Shown here piece after piece: positions 26,034 through 34,368 of a stretch of DNA of 64,000 bases; position 1 is the first letter of the stretch; the number at the start of each line of letters is the position of its first letter. Source of the DNA: Enterobacter sp. SA187 (GTDB lineage: Bacteria > Pseudomonadota > Gammaproteobacteria > Enterobacterales > Enterobacteriaceae); contig NZ_CP019113.1 of NCBI RefSeq assembly GCF_001888805.2, forward strand, positions 1,302,001-1,366,000. The letters are read 5' to 3'. The translations under genes and the position numbers were made by a program. A model generated the notes under the pieces. It saw only the letters and a list, made by a program, of their open reading frames with translations. It was not told the origin of the DNA and did not search any database.

Positions 26034-28103
26034 ATGTCTGAAAAAACTTTTCTCGTGGAACTCGGCACTGAAGAGCTGCCACCAAAAGCCCTGCGCAGCC
26101 TGGCGGAATCCTTTGCTGCGAACGTGACGGCGGAACTGGATGCCGCGGGCATCGCCCACGGTAACGTGGAGTGGTTCGCCGCCCCGCGCCGTCTGGCGCT
26201 GAAAATCGCCAGCCTCGCGGCGGCGCAGCCGGATCGTGAAGTTGAAAAACGTGGCCCGGCGATTGCTCAGGCCTTTGATGCGGAAGGTAAACCGAGCAAA
26301 GCGGCTGAAGGCTGGGCGCGCGGCTGCGGCATCACCGTTGATCAGGCGGAGCGTCTGACCACCGATAAAGGCGAATGGCTGCTTTATCGTGCCCATGTGA
26401 AAGGCGAAAGCGTGCAGACGCTGCTGCCGAACATGATTGCGACCTCCCTTGCTAAACTGCCGATCCCGAAACTGATGCGCTGGGGCGCAAGCGACGTACA
26501 CTTCGTGCGTCCGGTTCATACCCTGACTCTGCTGCTGGGGGATGAAGTGATCCCGGCGACGATCCTCGGTATCACCTCCGATCGCGTGATCCGCGGCCAC
26601 CGCTTTATGGGCGAGCCGGAATTCACCATCGACAATGCCGATCAGTATCCGCAGATCCTGCTGGAGCGCGGCAAAGTGATGGCGGATTACGAAGCCCGTA
26701 AAGCCAAAATTAAAGCGGACGCTGAAGAAGCGGCGCGTAAGATTGGCGGCATTGCCGATCTCAGCGAAAGCCTGCTGGAAGAAGTGGCCTCGCTGGTGGA
26801 ATGGCCGGTGGTGCTGACCGCGAAATTCGAAGAGAAATTCCTCGCCGTACCGTCCGAAGCGCTGGTGTACACCATGAAGGGTGACCAGAAATACTTCCCG
26901 GTTTACGCGGCGGACGGCAAACTGCTGCCGAACTTCATCTTTGTGGCGAACATCGAGTCCAGCGATCCGCAGCAAATTATTTCCGGTAACGAGAAAGTGG
27001 TGCGTCCGCGTCTGGCGGATGCGGAATTCTTCTTTAATACCGACCGTAAAAAGCGCCTGGAAGATAATCTGCCGCGTCTGCAAACCGTACTGTTCCAGCA
27101 ACAGCTCGGCACGCTGCGCGACAAAACTGACCGCATCACCGCGCTGGCGGGCTGGATCGCCGGTCAGATTGGCGCGGATGTCAGCCATGCTGAACGTGCC
27201 GGTCTGCTCTCCAAGTGCGACCTGATGACCAACATGGTGTTTGAGTTCACCGACACCCAGGGCGTGATGGGCATGCACTACGCACGTTTCGATGGCGAAG
27301 CGGAAGACGTTGCCGTGGCCCTGAAAGAGCAGTATCAGCCGCGCTTTGCCGGTGATGCGCTGCCGTCCAACCCGGTGGCCTGCGCCGTCGCGATTGCCGA
27401 TAAAATGGACACCCTGGCGGGTATCTTTGGTATCGGTCAGCATCCGAAAGGCGACAAAGATCCGTTTGCGCTGCGTCGTGCCGCGCTGGGCGTGCTGCGT
27501 ATTATCGTCGAGAAAAACCTTTCTCTCGATCTGCAAACCCTCACCGAAGAAGCCGTGCGTCTGTATGGCGATAAGCTGACTAACGCTAACGTTACTGACG
27601 ACGTCATCGACTTTATGCTGGGTCGTTTCCGCGCCTGGTATCAGGATGAAGGCTACAGCGTGGATACCATTCAGGCGGTGCTGGCGCGTCGTCCGACCCG
27701 TCCGGCTGATTTCGATGCGCGTATGAAGGCGGTGTCCCACTTCCGTACGCTCTCCGAAGCGGCGGCGCTGGCGGCAGCCAACAAACGTGTCTCCAACATC
27801 CTGGCGAAATCCAGCGAGCCGCTGAACGATAACGTTCACGCCTCGGTGCTGAAAGACGATGCGGAAATCCGCCTTGCCATGCAGGTGGCGGTGATGCGCG
27901 ATAAGCTGCAGCCGGTCTTCGCTGAAGGCCGTTATCAGGACGCGTTGATCGAGCTGGCCTCGCTGCGCGAGCCGGTGGATGAGTTCTTTGAAAGCGTGAT
28001 GGTGAATGCCGAAGACGCGCAGGTGCGTATCAACCGCCTGACGCTGCTGGCGAAGCTGCGTGAGCTGTTCCTGCAGGTCGCGGATATTTCGCTGTTGCAG
28101 TAA
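26034..28103 (+). CDS. glyS: Glycyl-tRNA synthetase beta subunit
   Basis: Beta subunit (689 residues), which supplies tRNA binding and is needed for aminoacylation together with GlyQ. Starts MSEKTFLVELGTEELPPKALR. The central HD-like fold and the C-terminal anticodon-binding/DALR-like region are full length with no breaks. Co-transcribed with glyQ; transcription ends at REP units and a terminator before the convergent yiaG. Confidence 0.98.
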   Translation: MSEKTFLVELGTEELPPKALRSLAESFAANVTAELDAAGIAHGNVEWFAAPRRLALKIASLAAAQPDREVEKRGPAIAQAFDAEGKPSKAAEGWARGCGITVDQAERLTTDKGEWLLYRAHVKGESVQTLLPNMIATSLAKLPIPKLMRWGASDVHFVRPVHTLTLLLGDEVIPATILGITSDRVIRGHRFMGEPEFTIDNADQYPQILLERGKVMADYEARKAKIKADAEEAARKIGGIADLSESLLEEVASLVEWPVVLTAKFEEKFLAVPSEALVYTMKGDQKYFPVYAADGKLLPNFIFVANIESSDPQQIISGNEKVVRPRLADAEFFFNTDRKKRLEDNLPRLQTVLFQQQLGTLRDKTDRITALAGWIAGQIGADVSHAERAGLLSKCDLMTNMVFEFTDTQGVMGMHYARFDGEAEDVAVALKEQYQPRFAGDALPSNPVACAVAIADKMDTLAGIFGIGQHPKGDKDPFALRRAALGVLRIIVEKNLSLDLQTLTEEAVRLYGDKLTNANVTDDVIDFMLGRFRAWYQDEGYSVDTIQAVLARRPTRPADFDARMKAVSHFRTLSEAAALAAANKRVSNILAKSSEPLNDNVHASVLKDDAEIRLAMQVAVMRDKLQPVFAEGRYQDALIELASLREPVDEFFESVMVNAEDAQVRINRLTLLAKLRELFLQVADISLLQ

Positions 28104-28110
28104 GTCTCAT

Positions 28111-28180
28111 TGCCCGGCGGCGCAGGCTTGCCGGACCTACATTTATTTTGTAGGCCGGGTAAGCGTAGCGCCACCCGGCA
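28111..28180. repeat. Paired REP units (BIME) after glyS
   Basis: Two REP units in opposite orientation: about 28111-28140 (TGCCCGGCGGCGCAGGCTTG...) and 28150-28180 (GTAGGCCGGGTAAGCGTAGC...). They are separated by a short T/A spacer and form a classical BIME at the 3' end of glyS. Confidence 0.85.
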
Positions 28181-28190
28181 CAAAACATAA

Positions 28191-28211
28191 AACCCGCCAT
28201 TTGGCGGGTTT
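28191..28211. terminator. Terminator between glyS and yiaG
   Basis: AAACCCGCC pairs with GGCGGGTTT around a 3-4 nt loop, flanked by A on the left and TTTAAAC on the right, so it can work in both directions for the converging glyS and yiaG. Confidence 0.8.
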
Positions 28212-28249
28212 AAACTTTCAGGAACACCTCAGGTACAAAGTACAAAAAA

Positions 28250-28546
28250 TTATTCCATCAATTGCTTACTTAATCTTGGGTTGGCCTGGAGCAGGCGCAG
28301 CAACTTCAGTTCAGTCGGGGAGGGTTTTACCCTTTTAGACTCCCATTCATGAACCATCGCCACGCTCACACCCATTACCCGGGCAAAATCATCGTTTTTC
28401 AGACCGGTACCTTTACGCAGCTGCTCAAACTCACTGAAAGGATTAGGTTTTTGATTCAACGTGATAGTTTGTTGCGATACATCGTGTTTAAAGACAATTT
28501 GTTCCAGACTGCTAAGCAGTTCAAACATAGGATCTTTATATTCCAT
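28250..28546 (-). CDS. yiaG: HTH-domain protein YiaG
   Basis: 98-residue cytosolic protein with a C-terminal Xre-type helix-turn-helix (FEQLRKGTGLKNDDFARVMGVSVAMVHEWESKRVKPS). It belongs to the same fold class as HigA/MqsA-type antitoxin DNA-binding domains, but no toxin gene is adjacent and no toxin partner is known for YiaG. The start at 28544-28546 (MEYKDPMFELLSSLEQIVF) fits the E. coli protein and has GAGGAG upstream. Role unknown, probably a regulator. Confidence 0.9.
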   Translation of the reverse strand: MEYKDPMFELLSSLEQIVFKHDVSQQTITLNQKPNPFSEFEQLRKGTGLKNDDFARVMGVSVAMVHEWESKRVKPSPTELKLLRLLQANPRLSKQLME

Positions 28547-28949
28547 TGAGAACTCCTCATAAATCACAAGGCGTGATCGTAAACGACAACGAGCCATTTA
28601 AGAGTAGTCGGTAAATATTATTCTGGATGGTTGCGAGAGTGATTAATTGTCAGGTAATGGACCTTTATATACTAAAAATACCTTTTTTCTTGTCCAGGCT
28701 CTCTTTAATGCCTTGATCATTAAGCCCTGGTTTTTAGCTGTAGACTTTTGTAAATGATCAGCAAAAAAAATACTAAGCATTGCCGGTACGCACTAAGCGT
28801 AGCGGGGGCCGCAGAGCAATTCCGATGCGGGGCTTTCCCTGACAAGAATGTCAGGAAAGGGTATCTTGCAAAGCCGACCTGGACTATCCTTGTCAGCGTC
28901 GGGCACGTGTGTGCCGGTGTGCGCTTTTTTGGGTGAAAGGAGTAATAAA
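28547..28949. other. yiaG-yiaF intergenic region with two hairpins
   Basis: A 403-bp gap between the divergent yiaG and yiaF genes. The left half is AT-rich and should hold both promoters. The right half contains two consecutive stem-loops on the yiaF side: CCTGACA - AGAA - TGTCAGG (28838-28856 region, arms extended by flanking CTTTC/GAAAG with one bulge) and GGCAC - GTGT - GTGCC (28902-28915). They would form a structured 5' leader of yiaF. No tRNA, small ORF or known riboswitch is recognised. Confidence 0.5.
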
Positions 28950-29660
28950 ATGGCGACAGGAAAGTCCTGCTCTCGCTGGTTTGCGCCTCTTGCGGCGTTA
29001 TTAATGGTGGTTAGCCTGAGTGGGTGTTTTGATAAAGAAGGCGATCAGCGCAAGGCGTTTATCGATTTTCTGCAAAATACAGTGATGCGCAGCGGTGAGC
29101 GTTTGCCTACCCTGACCGCGGATCAGAAAAAACAGTTTGGTCCCTTTGTATCGGATTACGCCATTCTTTATGGTTATTCCCAGCAGGTGAATCAGGCGAT
29201 GGACGCGGGTCTGCGTCCGGTTGTAGACAGCGTGAATGCCATTCGCGTGCCGCAGGATTACATGACCCAGCGCGAACCGCTGCGTCAGGCAAACGGGTCG
29301 TTAGGCGTGCTGAGCCAGCAGTTGCAGAATGCAAAAATGCAGGCGGATTCTTCTCGTGCCGCGCTGAAACAGGCCGATGATTTGAAGCCGGTTTATGACC
29401 AGGCTTATCAAAAAGTGGTTACCGCGCCGTCAAACGCGCTGCAACCGCTGATCCCGGCTGCACAAATCTTTACGCAGCAACTGGTTCAGGTGGGTGATTT
29501 TATTGCCCAGCAGGACACACAGGTGAGCTTTGTTGCTAACGGGATCCAGTTCCCGACTTCCCAGCAGGCCAGCCAGTATAACTCGCTGATTGGGCCGCTG
29601 GCGTCGCAGCATCAGGCGTTTACACAAGCCTGGACCGCTGCCGTTAACGCGACGCAATAA
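28950..29660 (+). CDS. yiaF: DUF3053 lipoprotein YiaF
   Basis: 236-residue predicted lipoprotein of unknown function. The signal segment MATGKSCSRWFAPLAALLMVVSLSGC carries a clear lipobox (LSGC at residues 23-26), and the mature part begins FDKEGDQRKAFIDFLQ. The remainder is helical and Gln/Ala-rich, as in the DUF3053 family. The start at 28950 has GAAAGGAG 7-8 bases upstream; the frame is open to 28848, but that part is the leader. A strong hairpin with a GC-rich stem follows at 29670. Confidence 0.9.
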   Translation: MATGKSCSRWFAPLAALLMVVSLSGCFDKEGDQRKAFIDFLQNTVMRSGERLPTLTADQKKQFGPFVSDYAILYGYSQQVNQAMDAGLRPVVDSVNAIRVPQDYMTQREPLRQANGSLGVLSQQLQNAKMQADSSRAALKQADDLKPVYDQAYQKVVTAPSNALQPLIPAAQIFTQQLVQVGDFIAQQDTQVSFVANGIQFPTSQQASQYNSLIGPLASQHQAFTQAWTAAVNATQ

Positions 29661-29669
29661 GCGTTTCGT

Positions 29670-29691
29670 CCCCCCGCCAAAAAGCGGGGGG
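29670..29691 (+). terminator. Terminator after yiaF
   Basis: CCCCCCGC (29670-29677) pairs perfectly with GCGGGGGG (29684-29691) around a 6-nt loop, 9 bases after the yiaF stop. No long T run follows, but the stem is very stable. Confidence 0.7.
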
Positions 29692-29774
29692 ATCCGCCGC
29701 TTCGCTGAGGCCCTGGCCTTGTGGACGGCTGAAATAAGTCTTGCTAAGCCTCCGGGATAATGCGTTAATGCTCC

Positions 29775-29927
29775 CCGGTTTGACGTACAGACCTAAAGCA
29801 CTTTATAAAGCAGTCCCTCCAGGAGTTATCCATAGATACCCTTCGTTGAGAGCTTTCCTTTATCGCTTAAAATCTGTAAAGCACGCCGTAGCGCCGGAAG
29901 GCAAACTTAATTAAAAAGGTAATCTCT
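29775..29927 (+). promoter_or_regulatory. cspA long 5' UTR with cold box
   Basis: The ~150-nt region before cspA closely follows the E. coli cspA leader: the cold-box element TGACGTACAGA at 29781-29791 near the 5' end, the conserved AAAATCTGTAAAGCACGCC block at about 29868-29886, a CCGGAAGGC stretch and the AAAGGTAAT ribosome-binding region before the ATG. In E. coli this leader folds differently at low and high temperature and controls mRNA stability and translation; the same thermosensing is expected here. Confidence 0.85.
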
Positions 29928-30140
29928 ATGTCTGGTAAAATGACTGGTCTGGTAAAATGGTTCAACTCTGACAAAGGCTTCGGCTTCATCACTCCTGACG
30001 ATGGCTCTAAAGATGTGTTCGTACACTTCTCTGCTATCCAGAACGATGGCTACAAATCCCTTGATGAAGGCCAGAAAGTGTCCTTCACCATCGAAAGCGG
30101 CGCTAAAGGCCCGTCTGCTGGTAACGTTGTAAGCCTGTAA
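29928..30140 (+). CDS. cspA: Major cold-shock protein CspA
   Basis: 70-residue single cold-shock domain RNA chaperone that melts RNA secondary structure at low temperature. RNP1 (KGFGFI) and RNP2 (VFVHF) motifs are intact. It differs from E. coli CspA at only a few positions from memory (e.g. GLVKWFNSDKG). The conserved leader supports CspA rather than another Csp paralogue. In E. coli it lies between yiaG and glyS; here it lies between yiaF and ghrB. Confidence 0.96.
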   Translation: MSGKMTGLVKWFNSDKGFGFITPDDGSKDVFVHFSAIQNDGYKSLDEGQKVSFTIESGAKGPSAGNVVSL

Positions 30141-30166
30141 TCGCTTCCGTTTAAAGCACGCTTTCT

Positions 30167-30197
30167 AAAAAAAACCCCGCCATGCGGGGTTTTTTCT
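30167..30197. terminator. Bidirectional terminator cspA / ghrB
   Basis: AAAAAACCCCGC pairs with GCGGGGTTTTTT around a 3-nt loop. It has an A run on one side and a T run on the other and lies between the converging cspA and ghrB genes. Confidence 0.92.
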
Positions 30198-30211
30198 TTT
30201 CTGGCTTCCGG

Positions 30212-31186
30212 CTATTTCGCGATCTGCGGATTCACACAGTTTTTCTCTACTTTGCCATTGAGCGCGTCGATCAGATTATCCACCGCGCAGGCGGCCATGT
30301 TGTAACGCGTTTCAAAGGTGGCGGAACCGATATGCGGCAGGGCGACCACGTTCGGCAGCGACAGCAGTTCCGAATCTGCCGGCAGCGGCTCCTGTTCGAA
30401 AACGTCCAGACCCGCAGCATGGATCTCGCCGTTCTTCAGCGCTGCAATCAGCGCTTTCTCGTCCACCACCGGGCCACGACCGGCGTTGATAAAGATCGCC
30501 GAGGATTTCATGCGGGCAAACTGATCCGCGCCGATCATATGGTGCGTCTCATCCGTTAGCGGCAGCACCAGGCAGACAAAATCGGCTTCTTCCAGCAGGG
30601 CATCCAGTTCACAGTAACGCGCGCCAAAGCGCTCTTCCGCTTCCGTATGATGACGGCGGGCGTTATAGAGGATCGGCATGCCGAAACCAAAGTGCGCGCG
30701 CTGCGCCAGTGCCAGACCGATGCGGCCCATGCCGACGATGCCCAGCGTTTTATGGTGCACGTCGATGCCAAACCAGTCCGGCCCGATGTTTTTTGTCCAT
30801 TCGCCTGCTTTTACGCGCTCCGCCACTTCCACCACCCGACGGGCTGTGCTCAGCACCAGCGCCATCATGGTATCGGCCACGGTTTCGGTCAGCACGGTAG
30901 GCGTATGCATCAGCAGGATCTTACGATCGTTTAACGCATCCACATCGAAGTTGTCATAGCCTACCGAGATGGTCGACGTGGCGCGTAGCTTCGGCATTTT
31001 CTCCAGCAGCGCGGCGTCGACTTTCTCGCTTGAACCCAGCAAACCTTCCGCACTGGCAAATGCCTCTGCATGTTGTTGCACCGTCTCCGGATGCAGATTC
31101 GGCACCCTGGTGACGGTGAAATGGTCTTCCAGACGTTTTTGTAGATCATCAGGCATGGCTTTGTACAGAATAATGGACGGCTTCAT
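30212..31186 (-). CDS. ghrB: 2-ketogluconate / glyoxylate-hydroxypyruvate reductase
   Basis: D-2-hydroxyacid dehydrogenase family enzyme (324 residues) that reduces 2-ketogluconate, hydroxypyruvate and glyoxylate with NADPH. The nucleotide-binding motif is GIVGMGRIGLALAQR, and the catalytic His lies in PHIGSATFETRYNM. The ATG at 31184-31186 has GGGAGAACCGC upstream. It lies 40 bp after kguT on the same strand, so here it takes the place of kguD at the end of the kgu operon, where it can reduce 6-phospho-2-ketogluconate or 2-ketogluconate. In E. coli it stands without the kgu genes. Confidence 0.93.
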   Translation of the reverse strand: MKPSIILYKAMPDDLQKRLEDHFTVTRVPNLHPETVQQHAEAFASAEGLLGSSEKVDAALLEKMPKLRATSTISVGYDNFDVDALNDRKILLMHTPTVLTETVADTMMALVLSTARRVVEVAERVKAGEWTKNIGPDWFGIDVHHKTLGIVGMGRIGLALAQRAHFGFGMPILYNARRHHTEAEERFGARYCELDALLEEADFVCLVLPLTDETHHMIGADQFARMKSSAIFINAGRGPVVDEKALIAALKNGEIHAAGLDVFEQEPLPADSELLSLPNVVALPHIGSATFETRYNMAACAVDNLIDALNGKVEKNCVNPQIAK

Positions 31187-31226
31187 GCGGTTCTCCCAAA
31201 TCAGTAATAGCGGGTCGTCAGGCGCA

Positions 31227-32507
31227 TCATGCGTGGCGCGCGCCCGCCGGAATCTGTTGATTATTAGCAGGCTTAACAATCAGAGTAAGCCATACCGAGA
31301 CAAAAAGCGCCACCCCCATAAAGATGTACGATGCCGCCGGGCTGCCTGTCGATCCGTTGAGATAACCCACGAACCAGGAGCCAAAGAAAGAGCCAAGCGC
31401 GCCCATACTGTTGATCAGCGCCATCGCGCCACCCGCGACATTACGCGGCAACATTTCCGGGATAATGGCGAAGAAAGGGCCGTAAGGCGCATACATCGCC
31501 GCCCCGGCAATCACCAGCAGCGTATAGGAAACCCAGAAATGGTTCGCCCCTACGGCCCAGGAGCCGATAAAGGCAAAGGCGGCGATCAACAGCAGCGGCC
31601 AGACAAAGAGTTTACGGTTTTGCATTTTGTCCGACGCCCATGAGGCGAGGATCATCGCAATGGTCGCCGCCAGATAAGGCACCGAGGAGAGCCAGCCGAC
31701 CGCCACCATACCGAGATTTTCACCGCCGCTGTGAATAATGGACGGCAGCCACAGCACAAAGCCGTACACGCCGATACTCCAGGCAAAATACTGCATACAC
31801 AGCAGGATCACGTTGCGCGAACGGAAGGCTTCGCCGTAATTACGCACCGCTTTAATACCCTGTTGTTCCTGCTCCAGCTGCGCCTGCAACGCGGCTTTTT
31901 CCTCTGCCGCCAGCCATGACACCTGCGACGGTTTATCCCTGACCAGCACCCACCAGCAGAATGCCCAGAGCACTGCCGGTACGCCTTCAATAATGAACAT
32001 TTCGCGCCAGCCGAAAGACTGGATCAGGTAGCCGGACACCACCGACATCCACAACACCGTGACCGGGTTACCCAGAATAAGGAAGGTATTGGCGCGCGAG
32101 CGTTCTGATTTAGTAAACCAGTTGCTGATATAAATCAGCATCGCGGGCATCACCGCCGCTTCCACCACGCCAAGAATAAAGCGGATCGCCGCCAGCGCCG
32201 GAATATTATTTACCACGCCGGTGAGCGAGGCGCAGGCGCCCCATAAGATCAGACAAATAAAGATCAATTTCCGCACGCTGCGGCGTTCAGCGTACATTGC
32301 GCCGGGGATCTGAAAGAAGAAGTAGCCGAGGAAAAACAGTGCGCCCAGCAGCGATGAGACGCCTTTAGTGATGCCAAGATCGTCATTGATGCCTGCCGCG
32401 GAAGCGAAGCTAAAGTTGGCGCGATCCAGATAAGCCAGGCTGTATGTGATAAACACAATCGGCATAATGTACAGCCAGCGTTTTGTTGCATTAGTCGGAC
32501 TTTTCAT
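31227..32507 (-). CDS. kguT: 2-ketogluconate transporter (MFS)
   Basis: 426-residue major facilitator of the anion:cation symporter type with 12 predicted membrane helices. The first helix region RWLYIMPIVFITYSLAYLDRANFSFA and the loop after helix 2 (GAMYAERRSVRKL) closely recall the Pseudomonas KguT family. It sits between kguK and ghrB on the minus strand in the order of the Pseudomonas kguEKTD operon, so 2-ketogluconate import is the likely role. A sugar-acid of related structure remains possible. Confidence 0.85.
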   Translation of the reverse strand: MKSPTNATKRWLYIMPIVFITYSLAYLDRANFSFASAAGINDDLGITKGVSSLLGALFFLGYFFFQIPGAMYAERRSVRKLIFICLILWGACASLTGVVNNIPALAAIRFILGVVEAAVMPAMLIYISNWFTKSERSRANTFLILGNPVTVLWMSVVSGYLIQSFGWREMFIIEGVPAVLWAFCWWVLVRDKPSQVSWLAAEEKAALQAQLEQEQQGIKAVRNYGEAFRSRNVILLCMQYFAWSIGVYGFVLWLPSIIHSGGENLGMVAVGWLSSVPYLAATIAMILASWASDKMQNRKLFVWPLLLIAAFAFIGSWAVGANHFWVSYTLLVIAGAAMYAPYGPFFAIIPEMLPRNVAGGAMALINSMGALGSFFGSWFVGYLNGSTGSPAASYIFMGVALFVSVWLTLIVKPANNQQIPAGARHA

Positions 32508-32554
32508 AGGGTTGCCTCTGGCATTGTAGGGTACTGAGGTTCAAATATGATAAA

Positions 32555-32573
32555 GAGGGGCGCTTTACCCCTC
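32555..32573 (-). terminator. Hairpin at the kguK 3' end
   Basis: GAGGGG (32555-32560) pairs with CCCCTC (32568-32573) around a 7-nt loop. It straddles the kguK stop codon and on the minus strand is followed by TTTATCATATTTG. It could act as a leaky terminator that reduces kguT and ghrB expression; the stem is short, so this is tentative. Confidence 0.35.
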
Positions 32574-33506
32574 GTTAAGCTGTGCCCGCGTTGGCAATCC
32601 TTCGCTGTCTCCCTGCACCTGAATGGCCAGTGAGCCGATTTTATTTCCCCGATCGATAGCCTGTTTAAGTGAGCGGCCTTCCAGCAGCGCGCTGACCAGG
32701 CCGACCGCAAAGCCATCGCCTGCGCCCACGGTATCCACCACGTTATCCACTTTAATCGCCGCCACCGCCCCCTGCTCGCCGTCGGCGGTTTTGAACCACG
32801 CGCCGTCAGAGCCGGCTTTGATCACCACGATTTTCACACCACGTGACAGATAGAAATCGGCGATGCCTTCCGGGTGTTGCTGGCCGGTAAGGATGACGCC
32901 CTCTTTCAGCCCCGGCAGCACCCAGTCGGCCTGGAACGCGAGGTGATTGAGTTTCTCGACCATCTCGGCTTCGCTCTTCCACAGCACTGGCCGCAGATTA
33001 GGATCGAAAGAGATCGTTTTGCCGCGCGCTTTCATCACGCCCGCCGCATGATCCAGCAGGGCATACGCATCAGACGACAAGGCCGCCGCCACGCCGCTCA
33101 GATGCAGATGGCGCGCGCTGGTGAACATGCCTTCGTCGAAATCTGCCAGCGACAAATGGCTCGCCGCCGAGTTCTTGCGGAAATACTCCACGATGGGATC
33201 GGTTCCATTTTCAACCTTAGATTTCAGCTGAAAACCCGTTGCGTACCGCCCGTCAATAGTGACGCCGCCGGTGCCGATGCCCTCTTTTTCCAGCGAATTC
33301 AGCACGAACTGCCCGAAGCTGTCATCGCCGACGCGGCTGACCCAGGCGACTTTCATGCCGAGGCGCGCAAGGCCGGTGGCGACGTTCAGCTCAGCGCCCG
33401 CGATGCGTTTAAAAAAGTGCTCCGCCCGGGCCAGGTCGCCGGTTTCGGTGGCGACAAACATGGCCATGGCTTCGCCGATGGTGATGACATCCAGCGCATG
33501 ATGCAT
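32565..33506 (-). CDS. kguK: 2-ketogluconate kinase (PfkB family)
   Basis: 313-residue ribokinase/PfkB-fold kinase. The N-terminal glycine-rich PfkB signature region (AGAELNVATGLARLGMKVAWVSRVGDD) and the C-terminal signature with the catalytic base (DNVVDTVGAGDGFAVG) are intact. In context it phosphorylates 2-ketogluconate to 6-phospho-2-ketogluconate. The sequence also resembles 2-dehydro-3-deoxygluconokinase (KdgK), so substrate is assigned mainly from the kgu neighbours. The ATG at 33504-33506 lies 4 bases after the kguE stop, with GAGGAG inside the kguE end; a longer frame to 33536 is excluded. Confidence 0.85.
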   Translation of the reverse strand: MHHALDVITIGEAMAMFVATETGDLARAEHFFKRIAGAELNVATGLARLGMKVAWVSRVGDDSFGQFVLNSLEKEGIGTGGVTIDGRYATGFQLKSKVENGTDPIVEYFRKNSAASHLSLADFDEGMFTSARHLHLSGVAAALSSDAYALLDHAAGVMKARGKTISFDPNLRPVLWKSEAEMVEKLNHLAFQADWVLPGLKEGVILTGQQHPEGIADFYLSRGVKIVVIKAGSDGAWFKTADGEQGAVAAIKVDNVVDTVGAGDGFAVGLVSALLEGRSLKQAIDRGNKIGSLAIQVQGDSEGLPTRAQLNEG

Positions 33507-33510
33507 GGCG

Positions 33511-34260
33511 TTACTCCTCACGTAATAAATTGACATAGCGGCGCGTGACGGCGGTCAGATCGCGGCCTTCCAGTGGAAACTCAATGCCGCGCGGCACGTC
33601 GGCGGGAAGCTGATTCAGCAGTTCCGCCCAGCGGCCGTCGGCCTGATCCGGCGCAATGGCGCGATAATGGTAATGATGCGCGATAGCGGCTTTCACATGG
33701 ATATAGCTGACGGCGGGGGCCAGCTGGCGGGCCGCTTCTTCCGGCGATTCGCCGACCCACAACCAGTTCGCCATATCGAAGGTCAGGGTGACCGGCAGAT
33801 CCAGCACCCGGCAGGCGGCTTTAAAACGCTGCATCGGCGCAAGCTGGCCGCAATCGGTCTGATCGTTTTCCACCACCAGCGTCATGCCGCTGTCCGCCAG
33901 CCAGCCGCGCAGCAACTCCAGCGCGGATTTGTGCTGGAAATGCCCGAGAGAGACTTTCAGCCACAGGGCGTTTAAGGTGCGCGCTTCCTGAAGCAGAGCG
34001 GGCAGTTCGGGGTTCAGCGTGCCGTCAAACAGACACAGCGGCTCCGGCGCGGAGTAGCAGGCCAGCAGGTTATGGGATTCGATGTCGGCGGCCAGGGCAG
34101 GCAGGGCGTTCAGTTCATCAGGCGTGAACAATTCGCGGCGGATCTCCACGCCGTCTGCGCCTGCCGCCGCAATAAACGGCAGCACGGCAGCCTGACCGCC
34201 CAGCGACTGAATACGGTCGTGGCCGTAAGCGGCAGTGACGACGATAATTTTTCTTTTCAT
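33511..34260 (-). CDS. kguE: KguE-like sugar-phosphate isomerase/epimerase (TIM barrel)
   Basis: 249-residue AP-endonuclease-2-type TIM barrel of the xylose isomerase-like superfamily. Metal-ligand-like blocks are visible: GADGVEIRRELF, VVENDQTDCGQ, TFDMANWLWVGES and GIEFPLEG. The biochemical step of KguE in 2-ketogluconate use is not firmly established; the name rests on operon position first in kguE-kguK-kguT. The start at 34258-34260 (MKRKIIVVTAAYGHDR) is the likely one. Preceded by the palindromic operator at 34307. Confidence 0.82.
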   Translation of the reverse strand: MKRKIIVVTAAYGHDRIQSLGGQAAVLPFIAAAGADGVEIRRELFTPDELNALPALAADIESHNLLACYSAPEPLCLFDGTLNPELPALLQEARTLNALWLKVSLGHFQHKSALELLRGWLADSGMTLVVENDQTDCGQLAPMQRFKAACRVLDLPVTLTFDMANWLWVGESPEEAARQLAPAVSYIHVKAAIAHHYHYRAIAPDQADGRWAELLNQLPADVPRGIEFPLEGRDLTAVTRRYVNLLREE

Positions 34261-34306
34261 TTCCCGGCTCCCGAACAAATGCCTGTTGGCTTCTGTTTAA
34301 GCTAGA

Positions 34307-34320
34307 TGGAACCGGTTCCA
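34307..34320. promoter_or_regulatory. PtxS-type operator in front of kguE
   Basis: TGGAACCGGTTCCA is a perfect 14-bp palindrome with the central CG of LacI-family operators. It lies 47 bp upstream of the kguE start in the 108-bp gap after the LacI-type gene. The known PtxS operator of Pseudomonas (TGAAACCGGTTTCA, from memory) differs only by one symmetric base pair per half. It is therefore the probable binding site of the adjacent repressor, relieved by 2-ketogluconate. Confidence 0.8.
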
Positions 34321-34368
34321 AATGAAAGGTCAGGATCGCCAAAGCATGATCGTCATCACGAAGGGGAA

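Noticed and set aside
25341..27839. 832-codon open frame antisense to glyQ and glyS
   Set aside because: It is a shadow of highly GC-biased essential genes; the sense strand encodes near-perfect GlyQ/GlyS, and the antisense product (His/Arg/Gln/Phe-rich) has no recognisable domain.
28250..28546. YiaG as the antitoxin of a toxin-antitoxin pair
   Set aside because: The HTH resembles HigA-type antitoxins, but no small toxin-like gene adjoins it on either side.
28754..28936. 60-codon frame upstream of yiaF, considered as a hok-like or leader peptide because hokA lies near cspA in E. coli
   Set aside because: No membrane segment, no Hok signature and no convincing start signal; it coincides with the hairpin leader.
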